Source: a virus
Virus record (IMG/VR): IMGVR_UViG_3300017749_000124
Span: 1-24,981 of that record
DNA: 24,981 nucleotides
Strand: one strand, 5' to 3'
Under the pieces are notes generated by a model. The model saw only the letters and a program-made list of their open reading frames with translations, made no database searches and had not been told where the DNA came from. This document shows positions 6,572 to 15,217 of the stretch, one piece after another. The translations under genes were made by a program, and so were the position numbers. The stretch's first letter is position 1. Every line of letters begins with the position of its first letter.

Positions 6572-7295
6572 AGATCAATCAACAGAAAATACAGAAACTA
6601 ATACAGAAACAGAAATACCATCATACGTTCCTGAAAAATTTTGGAACAACGATCTAAAAGAAATAAATGTTGAGGAGCTTGGAGCTTCTTACAAAGCATT
6701 AGAAAAAAAACTAGGTCAAAGAACTGAGGAGTTAGCTGGTACTATTCGAGAAGAAGTATTAGCAGATATTAGTGGCAACGCACCTGAAAAATATGAAATG
6801 CAAATGCCTGAATTACCTGATGGAGTACACATAGATGTTGATACAGAACAACCATTATTAAAATGGTGGGAAGAAACAGCTAGATCAAAAGGTTTAAGTA
6901 ATGAAGATTTTAACAAAGGAATAGATGCTTTTGTACAAAATGAAATAGCTGGATTACCAGATAAAGATACACAGATAAATTTATTAGGTGAAAATGCTGT
7001 TCAAAGAATTGAATCAGCTGATCTTTGGGCAAAGAAAAATCTAAGTGAAAATAGTTATACAGCTATAGCTAATATGGTTAGTACAGCTGATGGAATAAAA
7101 GCTATAGAAGAAATTATGTCTTTAAATAAAGATGCTCCTATACCAAGTACAGAAACTAAAATAGATGTTTCTCTTGATCCATTAGATTTAAGATCAATGA
7201 TGGCTGATGAAAGGTATTGGAAAGATGGAGCAAAAGATCCAGCATACATTAAAAAAGTTACTGACCTCTACGAAAAATACTCAAACAAAGCGTAA
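6564..7295 (+). CDS. Capsid scaffolding protein (T7 gp9 type)
   Basis: The 243-aa product is acidic, Thr/Glu-rich at the N terminus and strongly helical, as expected for a scaffold that lines the inside of the procapsid and leaves before packaging. Diagnostic parts are SYVPEKFWNNDLKEINVEEL (about 19-38), common in T7-type capsid assembly proteins, and the C-terminal block RSMMADERYWKDGAKDPAYI (about 211-230) with a final basic helix, the usual shell-binding end. It lies directly between portal and major capsid genes, the canonical order. It overlaps the preceding gene by 8 bases; a further gene starts inside its 3' end. Confidence 0.88.
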   Translation: MSEDQSTENTETNTETEIPSYVPEKFWNNDLKEINVEELGASYKALEKKLGQRTEELAGTIREEVLADISGNAPEKYEMQMPELPDGVHIDVDTEQPLLKWWEETARSKGLSNEDFNKGIDAFVQNEIAGLPDKDTQINLLGENAVQRIESADLWAKKNLSENSYTAIANMVSTADGIKAIEEIMSLNKDAPIPSTETKIDVSLDPLDLRSMMADERYWKDGAKDPAYIKKVTDLYEKYSNKA

Positions 7296-7515
7296 AAAAG
7301 TTAAGATACTCTGGAGAGATGCTATCAGCCATGCTGAATGGCTCTCTCCTAGTGAAGCTAAATTATACAAACCAGCAATAAATACTACAGAAGGTTTTTT
7401 ATTAGAAAAAAACAAACGTTCTACAATCGTTTATATGTCATACAATGATACAGATATTGGCGATTTAACTGTAATCCCTACAGAAAATATACAATCATTT
7501 AAATTTGTGCGTTGA
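7225..7515 (+). CDS. Small conserved phage protein overlapping the scaffold 3' end (96 aa)
   Basis: The core WRDAISHAEWLSPSEAKLYK, then a stretch containing GFLLEKNKRSTIVYMSYND and DLTVIPTENIQSFKFV, matches a pattern familiar from many phages (VxWxDA...WL...EA.......T.GFL......V.........GD.T.IP...I). Its function is unknown. The start is uncertain: in-frame ATGs lie at 7207 and 7225, both well inside the scaffold gene. I use 7225, which has AAAGG (7210-7214) 10 bases upstream. The first 30 or so residues are Lys/Thr-rich and look unconserved, so a later non-ATG start such as CTG 7261 is possible. After its stop comes the 133-bp gap before the capsid gene. Confidence 0.75.
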   Translation: MEQKIQHTLKKLLTSTKNTQTKRKKVKILWRDAISHAEWLSPSEAKLYKPAINTTEGFLLEKNKRSTIVYMSYNDTDIGDLTVIPTENIQSFKFVR

Positions 7516-7648
7516 ATTAATTAGTTATTTATGTAACTGATAGTTTAATAAGACCTCAGATGGCATTAGGATCGCCCCAATTAGGATAACGATTGCTTCC
7601 AAAAGAGATAATCTTTTTACATAAACTAACTAACTTAAAGGAGTTAAA
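7516..7648 (+). promoter_or_regulatory. Gap upstream of the capsid gene; candidate regulatory region with strong RBS
   Basis: This 133-bp gap is the only long non-coding stretch inside the structural operon. It contains a direct repeat ATTAGGAT (7565-7572 and 7580-7587, 15 bp apart) flanking a C-rich ATCGCCCCAA segment, an AT-rich inverted repeat AGTTA/TAACT (7523-7538), and AAAGGAG at 7637-7643, five bases before the capsid ATG, the best Shine-Dalgarno sequence in the window. TAGGATAA within it also occurs at 391-398 in the other gap. No sure -35/-10 pair is seen. A separate promoter or mRNA processing site for high capsid expression is likely but inferred. Confidence 0.5.
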
Positions 7649-8497
7649 ATGAGTGCATCTATAAACAATGCTTTTATTACCCAGTTTGAAGCTGAGGTAC
7701 ATATGGCATACCAAAGAATGGGTAGTAAGCTTAAAAATTTAATTCGTACAGTTAATGGTGTATCAGGTGAATCTGTTAAGTTCCAAAAAGTAGGAACAGG
7801 AGAAGCAACAACTAAAGCTAGACATGCAGAGGTTGTAGCGATGAACATTTCACACACTAACGTAACAGCAACACTTGCTGATTACTATGCATCTGACTAT
7901 GTGGATAAATTAGACGAGTTGAAAACCAACATTGACGAAAGAGCAGTAATTGCAAACAACGCAGCTTATGCTCTTGGTCGTAAGACTGACAGTATTATTA
8001 CAACAGCTATGGATTCTGCTACTAAAGTAGCAAACAATGCTGGTGCAAATGGTACAGCTGGATTAGCAACTGACATGAATGTAGCTAAATTCAAAGATAT
8101 GCAAGCATTATTTGGAACAAACGAAGTTCCTGATGATGACCAAAGATATTGGGCAATAGGCCCAAATCAATGGGGCGATCTATTAGCAGAAGATAACTGG
8201 TCAAACCTTGACTATATTGGCCCAGGTCAATTACCTTTTGCTGGAATGAACTATACAGCTAAAAGATTCTTAGGATTCTTAACTTTTGTTCACTCAGGTC
8301 TTGATACATCTGGAGCAACAGATAGACATACTATTTGTTGGCATAAATCCTCAATGGGTTTAGGCGTAGGTTCAGAAGTAAGAACTGAAGTAAACTACAT
8401 TCCTGAGAAAGTAGCTCATCTATTAACATCATACCTATCAATGGGTTCAATCTTAATTGATACCAATGGTATTCGCATACAGAAATGTGCAGAATAG
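7649..8497 (+). CDS. Major capsid protein
   Basis: A 282-aa protein in the canonical position after scaffold. It has the N-terminal SINNAFITQFEAEVHMAYQR helix, the strand KFQKVGTGEATTKARHAE, the TLADYYASDYVDKLDELKTN segment and ALGRKTDSIITTAMD helix, typical of marine podovirus capsid proteins with an HK97-like fold (fold assigned from family resemblance, not shown by sequence). Hundreds of copies form the icosahedral shell. The strong AAAGGAG ribosome binding site and upstream gap agree with the need for high expression. The stop TAG (8495-8497) is part of the Shine-Dalgarno sequence of the next gene. Confidence 0.9.
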   Translation: MSASINNAFITQFEAEVHMAYQRMGSKLKNLIRTVNGVSGESVKFQKVGTGEATTKARHAEVVAMNISHTNVTATLADYYASDYVDKLDELKTNIDERAVIANNAAYALGRKTDSIITTAMDSATKVANNAGANGTAGLATDMNVAKFKDMQALFGTNEVPDDDQRYWAIGPNQWGDLLAEDNWSNLDYIGPGQLPFAGMNYTAKRFLGFLTFVHSGLDTSGATDRHTICWHKSSMGLGVGSEVRTEVNYIPEKVAHLLTSYLSMGSILIDTNGIRIQKCAE

Positions 8498-8506
8498 GAA
8501 TAATCA

Positions 8507-8755
8507 ATGGCATATGCACTAGACAATCCTGTTAAAAAAGCAACTCAAATGGGTGATACTAATTCTTTATGGTATTACACAGATGGAGATGCTATTGGCA
8601 CTATAGATAATGCAGATTATTTCTTATTATCTAATGCTGATTTAACTGCTGGAGATGTTATTATTGTAAATAGTGGTGGATCAAATGCTGTAGTAGATAT
8701 TTTAATTGTATCTGCTTCAACTTCTTCTACTGTTACAACTGTAATATTAGCATAA
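8507..8755 (+). CDS. Small probable head decoration/accessory protein (82 aa)
   Basis: The product (starting MAYALDNPVKKATQMGDTN, then LWYYTDGDAIGTIDNADYFL) is beta-rich and Thr/Val/Ser-rich at the end, with two Gly-Asp turns. Proteins beginning MAYA.DNP..... and containing W.Y...D....I....YF directly follow the capsid gene in many podoviruses and myoviruses; I recall no experimental function, and a capsid decoration or fibre-base role is an inference. TAGGAA (8495-8500), overlapping the capsid stop, is its ribosome binding site, 6 bases before ATG. It is followed by the GC-rich hairpin, so it closes the capsid transcription subunit. Confidence 0.8.
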   Translation: MAYALDNPVKKATQMGDTNSLWYYTDGDAIGTIDNADYFLLSNADLTAGDVIIVNSGGSNAVVDILIVSASTSSTVTTVILA

Positions 8756-8766
8756 TATAATTAAGA

Positions 8767-8788
8767 AGTGGGGGAGAAATCCCCCACT
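8767..8788. terminator. GC-rich perfect hairpin after the capsid genes (terminator or RNA-stability element)
   Basis: AGTGGGGGA (8767-8775), GAAA loop, TCCCCCACT (8780-8788): a perfect 9-bp stem closed by a GNRA-type GAAA tetraloop. In this AT-rich genome a run of five G-C pairs is exceptional. It sits 12 bases after the stop of the small head gene and 4 bases before the AAAGGA ribosome binding site of the next gene. No T tract follows on the plus strand, so full intrinsic termination is doubtful; partial termination, protection of the capsid mRNA 3' end, or a processing site would all fit. Confidence 0.55.
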
Positions 8789-8803
8789 GATAAAGGATAA
8801 AAA

Positions 8804-9700
8804 ATGGCAATAACAATAGCAGCTAGAACATTAGCAAAAAAATTACTTAAAAATAAAAAGCTTAAAAAAGCAATCAATGTAACTACAAAACAAACTACTA
8901 AATTAAAAAATGCAGCAAAGTCAGGTGCAGCTAAAGTAGCTGGAGCAAGTGCAGCCAGTGCAACAACTGGAGCAAAAACACTTGCTAAAAAAACAGTTTC
9001 TAAAGGAAAAGAATTAGGTAAAAAAGCAGTTAAAAAAACTATAGAAGGTGCAAAAAAAGCATCTACAGTTACAGCTGGGGCAGCAACAGGAGCTGTTGCT
9101 GGAGCTGCAAAAAAAGCTGGTAGTGCAATATCTGCTAGAGTACCAGCTGGAGTAAAAGAAACAGTTAGAAAAGCTGGGGTAAAAACAAAAGATTTAGGAA
9201 ATAAAATAAGATCAGATGCAGACATAGGAGCTACAATAGCTGGTAGAAAAGCAAAAGCTGGTGTAGCTGGTGCTATGGGAATAGGTAAAAAAGCAAGTAA
9301 GGCTGGTAAAGATTTTGCAAAAGCTGAACCATTTATGGCTGGAATGGCAGCACAAGGAGCAATAGATATTCCATTGACTGTAGGAGCTGTTGCCTTAACA
9401 GCATCTATGGTTAAATCAACCACACCTAAAGAAGCATTATTTGATGTAAAAAAAGAACCTGATGGAAGTTTTAAAACATCATTCAATGATGCTAATAAAA
9501 ATGTAATTGTTTCTAATGAACAATTAAGTTCAAAAGAAATGGGAATAGTTAGAGGAGCAATATCTGGGTTAGATACTATTTTACTTTCAGAAGATCCAAG
9601 AAAACAAAGAGATATGTTTAACGGATATTTAACTTTATTAAGTAAATATGGAGTAACATCTATTAATGGAAAAAATTTATCAGTAAATTTAGCTGGATAA
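8804..9700 (+). CDS. Histone H1-like Lys/Ala-rich virion-region protein (298 aa)
   Basis: Residues 1-170 hold about 36 Lys and only 7 acidic residues, with Ala, Gly, Thr and Val making up most of the rest, in patterns such as AKKTVSKGKELGKKAVKKTI (61-80). This resembles the low-complexity tails of histone H1 and bacterial H1-like proteins. A Gly/Ala hydrophobic segment follows (about 178-204), then a non-basic domain (205-298) with normal composition. I know no named family. Between the capsid genes and tail tubular A, it may be a packaged DNA-binding, core or ejected protein (inference). It has its own AAAGGA ribosome binding site (8792-8797), and its stop abuts the next ATG. Confidence 0.8.
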   Translation: MAITIAARTLAKKLLKNKKLKKAINVTTKQTTKLKNAAKSGAAKVAGASAASATTGAKTLAKKTVSKGKELGKKAVKKTIEGAKKASTVTAGAATGAVAGAAKKAGSAISARVPAGVKETVRKAGVKTKDLGNKIRSDADIGATIAGRKAKAGVAGAMGIGKKASKAGKDFAKAEPFMAGMAAQGAIDIPLTVGAVALTASMVKSTTPKEALFDVKKEPDGSFKTSFNDANKNVIVSNEQLSSKEMGIVRGAISGLDTILLSEDPRKQRDMFNGYLTLLSKYGVTSINGKNLSVNLAG

Positions 9701-10309
9701 ATGGCAGTAACTAAAGTAGATATAGCATCAAGAGCTTTAGTAATGGTAGGAGCTAATCCTATTTCATCATTTACAGATAATTCTACTGAAGCTTTAATTA
9801 CAAATACTATTTATGAAGAAGTAGTAGAATCTACATTATCAGAATGTTCATGGCGTTTTGCTATGGGCCAAAAACAATTATCTTTGTTAGCTGATGCACC
9901 AACATCAAGATATGAATATGCATATCAGATGCCAGCAAACCCAGCTGTTATTACTATAGTAACTGTAACTAATAATGATAATCCAATACCCTATTCAAGA
10001 TATGAAGATAAAATTTATTTAAATGGCTATGGATCTGAAAGTAAAGTTTATATGGACTATGTATTTAGACAAGATGAATCTTTGTTCCCAACTTATTTTA
10101 GACTAGCTTTAATATATAGATTAGCTAGTGCATTTGGTGGATCATTAGGCAGAGATGCATCTATGATTAATGCTTATGAAGCTAAAGCAGAAAGACAAAT
10201 TATTAGAGCAAGAAATATAGCATCTCTAGAAACTACTACTAAAAAGTTAAATACTACTAGATTTATAGCTGAAAGAAGGAGCAGTCGAAGTGGACTTGTT
10301 AATTACTAA
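9701..10309 (+). CDS. Tail tubular protein A (T7 gp11 type)
   Basis: The 202-aa product is close in length to T7 gp11 (196 aa) and has the family layout: VDIASRALVMVGANPISSFT (6-25), then a helix with VVESTLSECSWRFAMGQKQL (36-55), a beta-rich middle with RYEYAYQMPANP, and the C-terminal helix with LIYRLASAFGGSLGRDASM. The early CxW.FA motif following a leucine-rich helix is characteristic of these gatekeeper/adaptor rings, which bind under the portal. ATG directly abuts the preceding TAA, and its own stop forms TAATG with tail tubular B, so the two tail proteins are coupled. Confidence 0.88.
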   Translation: MAVTKVDIASRALVMVGANPISSFTDNSTEALITNTIYEEVVESTLSECSWRFAMGQKQLSLLADAPTSRYEYAYQMPANPAVITIVTVTNNDNPIPYSRYEDKIYLNGYGSESKVYMDYVFRQDESLFPTYFRLALIYRLASAFGGSLGRDASMINAYEAKAERQIIRARNIASLETTTKKLNTTRFIAERRSSRSGLVNY

Positions 10310-12525
10310 TGCCAAGAAAAGTCAGACAAGTATTTACCAACTTTTCAGCTGGAGAACTTAATCCTCTATTAAACGCTAGAACAGATGCTAAAGCATACTT
10401 TGAAGGTGCTAGACAATGTAAGAACTGGTATCTCTTAGATGAAGGTGGTGTTATGCGTAGACCAGCAACGCAATTTACAGCAGAATTACCAGCAGAATCT
10501 AGAATAATTCCATTTATATTTGCAGAAGATGAAGTAGCTATATTTGCATTATCAAACAATAGATTAGATGTTTATAACTCTAGTGGTACAGCAATAGCTA
10601 GTAATATTACTTCAAACTGTAACTGGACTACAGCACAATTATTTGAATTAAGTTATGCTCAGTTTGCTGATACAGTTTTTATTTGTCATAGAAGTAATCC
10701 TATAGTTCAAATCAAAAGAACTGCAGCCTCTACTTTTGCAGTTAGTTTATATACATTTGAAGAAGATGATAGTGTAAGTGTAGGTGGAGCAAACAAGACA
10801 CTACAACCATTTTATAAATATGCAGATACTGCTATTACAGTTACTTTATCTGCTCACGCTACTGGCACAGGAAGAACATTAACAGCTAGTGCTAATGCTT
10901 TTAGTGCTAGTTATGTAAACACATATTTAACAGTAAATAATAAACAAGTTTTTGTAACTGGATATACAAGTGCTACTGAAGTAACTGTTACTGTTTTAGA
11001 AGATACAGTTACTACTGGGCCTCATGCTGATTGGCAAGAACAATTAATATCTACTGTTAGAGGATTTCCACAAGCAGTTACATTTCACGATAATAGACTT
11101 TGGTTTGGTGGTGTTAGAGATAATCCTTCAGTTATTATTGCTTCTGAAATAGGTGGGTATTTTAGTTTTGATTTAGGAACAGGATTAGCTAATGAAGCTA
11201 TTAATGTAAACATTACAGCTGATACAGTAAACGAAATTAGACATTTAATATCTGGTAGAAACTTACAAATTTTTACAGATTCAGGTGAGTATTATATTCC
11301 TCAAAGTAATGACAGTGCTATTACACCAGCTAGTATAGCATTCCTTAGACAAACACCTTATGGATGTAATAGATCAAGACCAATACCTTTTGATGGTGCT
11401 ACAATATTTACATCTAAAAATGGTAAATCAATTCGTGAGTTCGTTTTTTCTGATTTAGAACAAGCTTATAAATCAAATAGTATTTCTGTACTTTCATCTC
11501 AAGTAATTGATAATCCTAAAGATATTACAATGATGACTGGTAACGAAGAAAGACCAGAGCAATTTGCTTTTTTTTTAAATAGTGGAACTAATTTAAATGG
11601 TCAAATAGCTATTTTTCACAGTATTAGAGATGAGAAAATAGCTGGTTGGACTATTTGGAATACTAAAACAAATGATAAATTTCACAGTATTACATCTATT
11701 AATGAATTTTTATTTGTAGTTACTAAAAGAATATTACCATCAGGAACTAAATATTTGTTAGAAAAATTTGGTAATGATGATTCTATAACTTTAGACTGTA
11801 GTACAACAACAACTGTATTTCAAAAAGGAACACCATTAGTCAAAGGTGGTAGTCAAACTGGTAGTAGTTTAATTATTGATGGAATTACTACTGCACCATC
11901 TATTCTTGAAACATTTACTATAGCTGGGAATGCTACTGAATATGCAATTCAAGCTGTAACACAATTAGGAAGTAATGAATATAGATTACAATTAGATAAA
12001 GATTTAGCAGCAACTCCAACAAATAATGCTGTAATTACAATAGTAAAAGGTTTTATTCATACTGTTAATAGTATTTATGAACCAACTAATGTTGTAGAAG
12101 CTGTTTTTGGAAACGGTGCATTAGGTTCTTATACAGTAGATAGTAATAACAGAATTACTCTAAATAATGCTCCTCAAATTACTGGTGTTAGAGTAGGATA
12201 TAACTTTACACCGATATTAGAAACAATGCCTATTGATAAAGAAATTGATACTGGGCCATTGACAGGACAACCAAGAAGGATTAATAAAGCTATAATAGAT
12301 ATTTCTGGAGGATTAGATGTAACTATGAAAGCTGCTGATTTAACTTCTAAAGAATTAATAATACAACAAGCCGATTTTACTATAGGTAGTGATTTATCAT
12401 CTTCTGGTGGTAAAAAAGAATTTACCTTTTTAGGATATAGTAAATCACCAACAATAACAATATCGCAAGATAGCCCATTACCATTAAAGGTATTAGGTTT
12501 AGCAATGGAGATACAGTTCGCATGA
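10309..12525 (+). CDS. Tail tubular protein B (T7 gp12 type nozzle)
   Basis: A 738-aa beta-rich protein in the gp12 position and of similar length (T7 gp12 is 794 aa). The N terminus FTNFSAGELNPLLNARTDAK (9-28) followed by CKNWYLLDEGGVMRRPATQF (39-58) is the family signature: F..GE.sP.L..R.D...Y..g...c.N......GG..RRPGT.F. The middle carries an RLWFGG-type motif and an IFTDSGEYYI strand as in marine podovirus homologues. It forms the hexameric nozzle below gp11. The gene ends in an ATGA overlap with the first internal virion gene. Confidence 0.9.
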   Translation: MPRKVRQVFTNFSAGELNPLLNARTDAKAYFEGARQCKNWYLLDEGGVMRRPATQFTAELPAESRIIPFIFAEDEVAIFALSNNRLDVYNSSGTAIASNITSNCNWTTAQLFELSYAQFADTVFICHRSNPIVQIKRTAASTFAVSLYTFEEDDSVSVGGANKTLQPFYKYADTAITVTLSAHATGTGRTLTASANAFSASYVNTYLTVNNKQVFVTGYTSATEVTVTVLEDTVTTGPHADWQEQLISTVRGFPQAVTFHDNRLWFGGVRDNPSVIIASEIGGYFSFDLGTGLANEAINVNITADTVNEIRHLISGRNLQIFTDSGEYYIPQSNDSAITPASIAFLRQTPYGCNRSRPIPFDGATIFTSKNGKSIREFVFSDLEQAYKSNSISVLSSQVIDNPKDITMMTGNEERPEQFAFFLNSGTNLNGQIAIFHSIRDEKIAGWTIWNTKTNDKFHSITSINEFLFVVTKRILPSGTKYLLEKFGNDDSITLDCSTTTTVFQKGTPLVKGGSQTGSSLIIDGITTAPSILETFTIAGNATEYAIQAVTQLGSNEYRLQLDKDLAATPTNNAVITIVKGFIHTVNSIYEPTNVVEAVFGNGALGSYTVDSNNRITLNNAPQITGVRVGYNFTPILETMPIDKEIDTGPLTGQPRRINKAIIDISGGLDVTMKAADLTSKELIIQQADFTIGSDLSSSGGKKEFTFLGYSKSPTITISQDSPLPLKVLGLAMEIQFA

Positions 12526-13055
12526 GTAGTCAAGCAATAGCAGCAACATTAATGTTAATATCAGCTGGTATTACAGCTGTAGGTACGATTTCATCTATGA
12601 AATCACAACAAGCTGCATTAAATAGAGAAAAATATAGATTAGAAACAGAATCAAAAATGGCTGCATTAGCAGCAGCACAAGAAGAAAATGCAAGAAGGCA
12701 GTACTCTGAAAAAGAAAAAGCCAATAACCTAGCGTATCAATCTATAGCTGGATATGCAGATGATAGTATGTCTTTTCTAAATATGAATAAACAAATTATA
12801 CAAAATAGAAATAAAGATATAGCTGATATCAGACTTATGGGGAAATCAGTTAATTTAAAATATAGACAAATGGCATTCGAAAACCAAGCTAGAATGGAAG
12901 CAGTAACATTTGGTGGTTATACTTCTGCTATAGCTAGTTTAGTAAATGGTTATGGAAATTATAAATATTATGGATCAACAAGCACTAATACTAAAAGTAC
13001 ATATAAAACACCAACAAATGAAAACTTTGATCCTAGTTATGGAAGCGATTATTAA
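12522..13055 (+). CDS. Internal virion protein (T7 gp14-like)
   Basis: The 177-aa product starts with a hydrophobic helix (IAATLMLISAGITAVGTISSM, about 6-26), then a long charged helix (QAALNREKYRLETESKMAAL...) up to about residue 72, a second helical part, and a Ser/Thr/Tyr-rich tail. Length, N-terminal membrane-like helix and position directly after tail tubular B are those of the T7 gp14 class (196 aa in T7), which is ejected first and forms a pore in the outer membrane. The sequence itself is not strongly diagnostic, so this rests largely on context. It starts in an ATGA overlap and ends in TAATG. Confidence 0.8.
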   Translation: MSSQAIAATLMLISAGITAVGTISSMKSQQAALNREKYRLETESKMAALAAAQEENARRQYSEKEKANNLAYQSIAGYADDSMSFLNMNKQIIQNRNKDIADIRLMGKSVNLKYRQMAFENQARMEAVTFGGYTSAIASLVNGYGNYKYYGSTSTNTKSTYKTPTNENFDPSYGSDY

Positions 13056-15217
13056 TGGCATTAACATCAGGCGAAAAACAAAATAAAGCAACAGTAAGCT
13101 CTATACAGAGCAGAATGGGCGTAGTAGATGCAGCTAATGTAGGGAATCCTTTAGGATTAGCAGCTGAAGGTGCATCTAAGGTATTAGATGTATTTGCAGA
13201 ACGTCAAGCTAATATAGAAGAAGTATCTTGGAAAACAGATTTTAAATTAAAAAGTAGACAAGCATTATTAAATCTTTCAAGAGTACATTTTGAAGATCCT
13301 GATGGTTTTACAAAAGCAACTAATAGCTATAGAGATTCTCTTGTTAATGAAGCTCCTAATAGATTTAAAAATTATGCAAAAGAATTTATAGGGAATATTG
13401 CATTTGAATATGGAGATCAAATTTGGCAAGAAGCTAAATCACAAAAAACTATATTAGAAATTAGTAATTGGTCAAATAATTATAAAGATTTTATAGCACA
13501 AAGAAATTCAATTATAATGACTAAACCACCTAGTGATTTTCAAGATTACTGGACACAAAGTTTATTACCTGAAATGGCAGATACTATGGCTGATTATGAA
13601 AAGTTATATAATTCATATGATGCAAGTATACAATCACAACTAGCATCACAAAAAGGATTTGGAACGCCAGAAGAATTTAATAAAGCATTAGAATTAGGTT
13701 TTGAAACACAAAGATTAATTAGTTTAACAGCTAAGGATTTAAACAATGCACAAGCATTAGATACAGCATACATACAACAAATGGGTGGAATACCAGATAA
13801 CTATGAAACAGAAGTTTCTAAAGTTTTAAAACAATATCAACTATGGGGAACAAAATATATAGATAAACCTAATCACGATACAGATGATGCTAGTGTATAT
13901 GTAAATACTAATAGAGAAGATAGAGCTGGTATTATTACAAGTGTAGAAAAATACATAGATTCATGGAATGTTGTAAATGAAAAGAATATAAAAAAACAAG
14001 ATATAATATTAAGTCAAGATAAAGAAGTAGTAGTGCAAAGCACTGTTGCTGAAATAGAAGATGGATTTACTAAATCTACTGAAGAAATAAGAGTAATAGC
14101 AATTAATAATAATTTAACACAAGATCAACTTGATAGATTAATAGATATAAATACTTTAACATTACAAGTTCAAGACCTATCTGGACAAATTAGTTCTTAT
14201 GGAAAAAACGAATCAGGTAATTATCAAGTTAATGCAAATATGACTGAATTTGATGTTAATAGTTTAATTTTTAATAAAACAAAATATTTAAATGATTTAG
14301 GTATAGAAATAACACAAGAAGAACTAAAAGATAAAGCTATAATGCAACAAATGTTTTCAATTATTTCTACTACTCCTGAATTTGACGATAATATTACACA
14401 AAGTGTTTTTAACAATATGGATTTATCTACTGTAGTAGCATCAGGAGCAACAGGCAACAATATTGTAACTAATTCATTAGTAGAACTATCTAGGGTATAT
14501 AGTCAAGTTCCTAGTGTATTAGAAAACTATTTTAGTAGTATGGATAGTTTTAACTTTGAAGTACAAGCAGATAGACAAGAATTAAGAAATATGGCTGAAT
14601 TTGCAAATAATCTTTCTAAAACAAAAGGTAGACCATTAGCTTTTAGTGATAGTGAAGGTAATAAAAATTTTGCAAACTTAGTAGAATTACATGAAGAATT
14701 GCAAAAAGTAGGTAGATTAAATATGAATATAGCAAATCTTACAGAAAAACAAATTAATGATTTAAACTTAGATGTAGGTGAATATGAAAAGCTAATTATA
14801 GAAAAATGGGTTAGTAAAACATATCCAGAACAAACTGTACTAGATGAAAAAATTGAATTTATGAATAGCGTTATAGGAGAAAGTGGTACAGACTTTAATA
14901 GAATGATGGAAAACTTTTTTGAAGATCAACAAGAAGATGGCCCATGGTGGGGGTTGGGTTTTGTAGATACAGATTTATTAACTGGTAATAATGAATTTAA
15001 TATTATGGGTAGAGATAAAGATTTACAGCCATCTTTTAATTTAGTTATGCAAGAAGCTGGTGAACAAATATTTGTAAGAGTGGCTAGTATGTTTGATAAT
15101 CAAACATATAAAGTATTAATGACGGAAGATAGTATTAAAAAAGCATTTGAAAAACAATTACCTTACATTCTTAATACTATTAGAACTATGGGTTATGGAT
15201 ATGATGAGAATATATAA
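13055..15217 (+). CDS. Internal virion protein (T7 gp15-like)
   Basis: The 720-aa, mostly helical, charged protein lacks signal peptide and membrane segments. Its N-terminal part (GLAAEGASKVLDVFAERQAN, about 34-53) and the following WKTDFKLKSRQALLNLSR resemble internal core proteins of marine podoviruses. Size and position correspond to T7 gp15 (747 aa), part of the core stack above the portal that moves into the host and builds a periplasmic channel. The gene starts and ends in TAATG overlaps, between the gp14-like and lysozyme-bearing genes. No enzyme motif was found. Assignment is from order and size more than from sequence. Confidence 0.8.
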   Translation: MALTSGEKQNKATVSSIQSRMGVVDAANVGNPLGLAAEGASKVLDVFAERQANIEEVSWKTDFKLKSRQALLNLSRVHFEDPDGFTKATNSYRDSLVNEAPNRFKNYAKEFIGNIAFEYGDQIWQEAKSQKTILEISNWSNNYKDFIAQRNSIIMTKPPSDFQDYWTQSLLPEMADTMADYEKLYNSYDASIQSQLASQKGFGTPEEFNKALELGFETQRLISLTAKDLNNAQALDTAYIQQMGGIPDNYETEVSKVLKQYQLWGTKYIDKPNHDTDDASVYVNTNREDRAGIITSVEKYIDSWNVVNEKNIKKQDIILSQDKEVVVQSTVAEIEDGFTKSTEEIRVIAINNNLTQDQLDRLIDINTLTLQVQDLSGQISSYGKNESGNYQVNANMTEFDVNSLIFNKTKYLNDLGIEITQEELKDKAIMQQMFSIISTTPEFDDNITQSVFNNMDLSTVVASGATGNNIVTNSLVELSRVYSQVPSVLENYFSSMDSFNFEVQADRQELRNMAEFANNLSKTKGRPLAFSDSEGNKNFANLVELHEELQKVGRLNMNIANLTEKQINDLNLDVGEYEKLIIEKWVSKTYPEQTVLDEKIEFMNSVIGESGTDFNRMMENFFEDQQEDGPWWGLGFVDTDLLTGNNEFNIMGRDKDLQPSFNLVMQEAGEQIFVRVASMFDNQTYKVLMTEDSIKKAFEKQLPYILNTIRTMGYGYDENI

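Noticed and set aside
7270-7310. Programmed frameshift fusing scaffold to the following gene
   Set aside because: The A-rich stretch TAAAAAAG lies after the scaffold stop rather than before it, and no slippery heptamer in the right frame with a downstream structure was seen.
8761-9486. 241-codon open frame on the minus strand, Ala/Pro/Phe-rich
   Set aside because: It is fully antisense to the H1-like gene. Its composition is what the reverse complement of Lys/Ala/Gly codons gives, and the plus-strand gene has a ribosome binding site and fits its neighbours.
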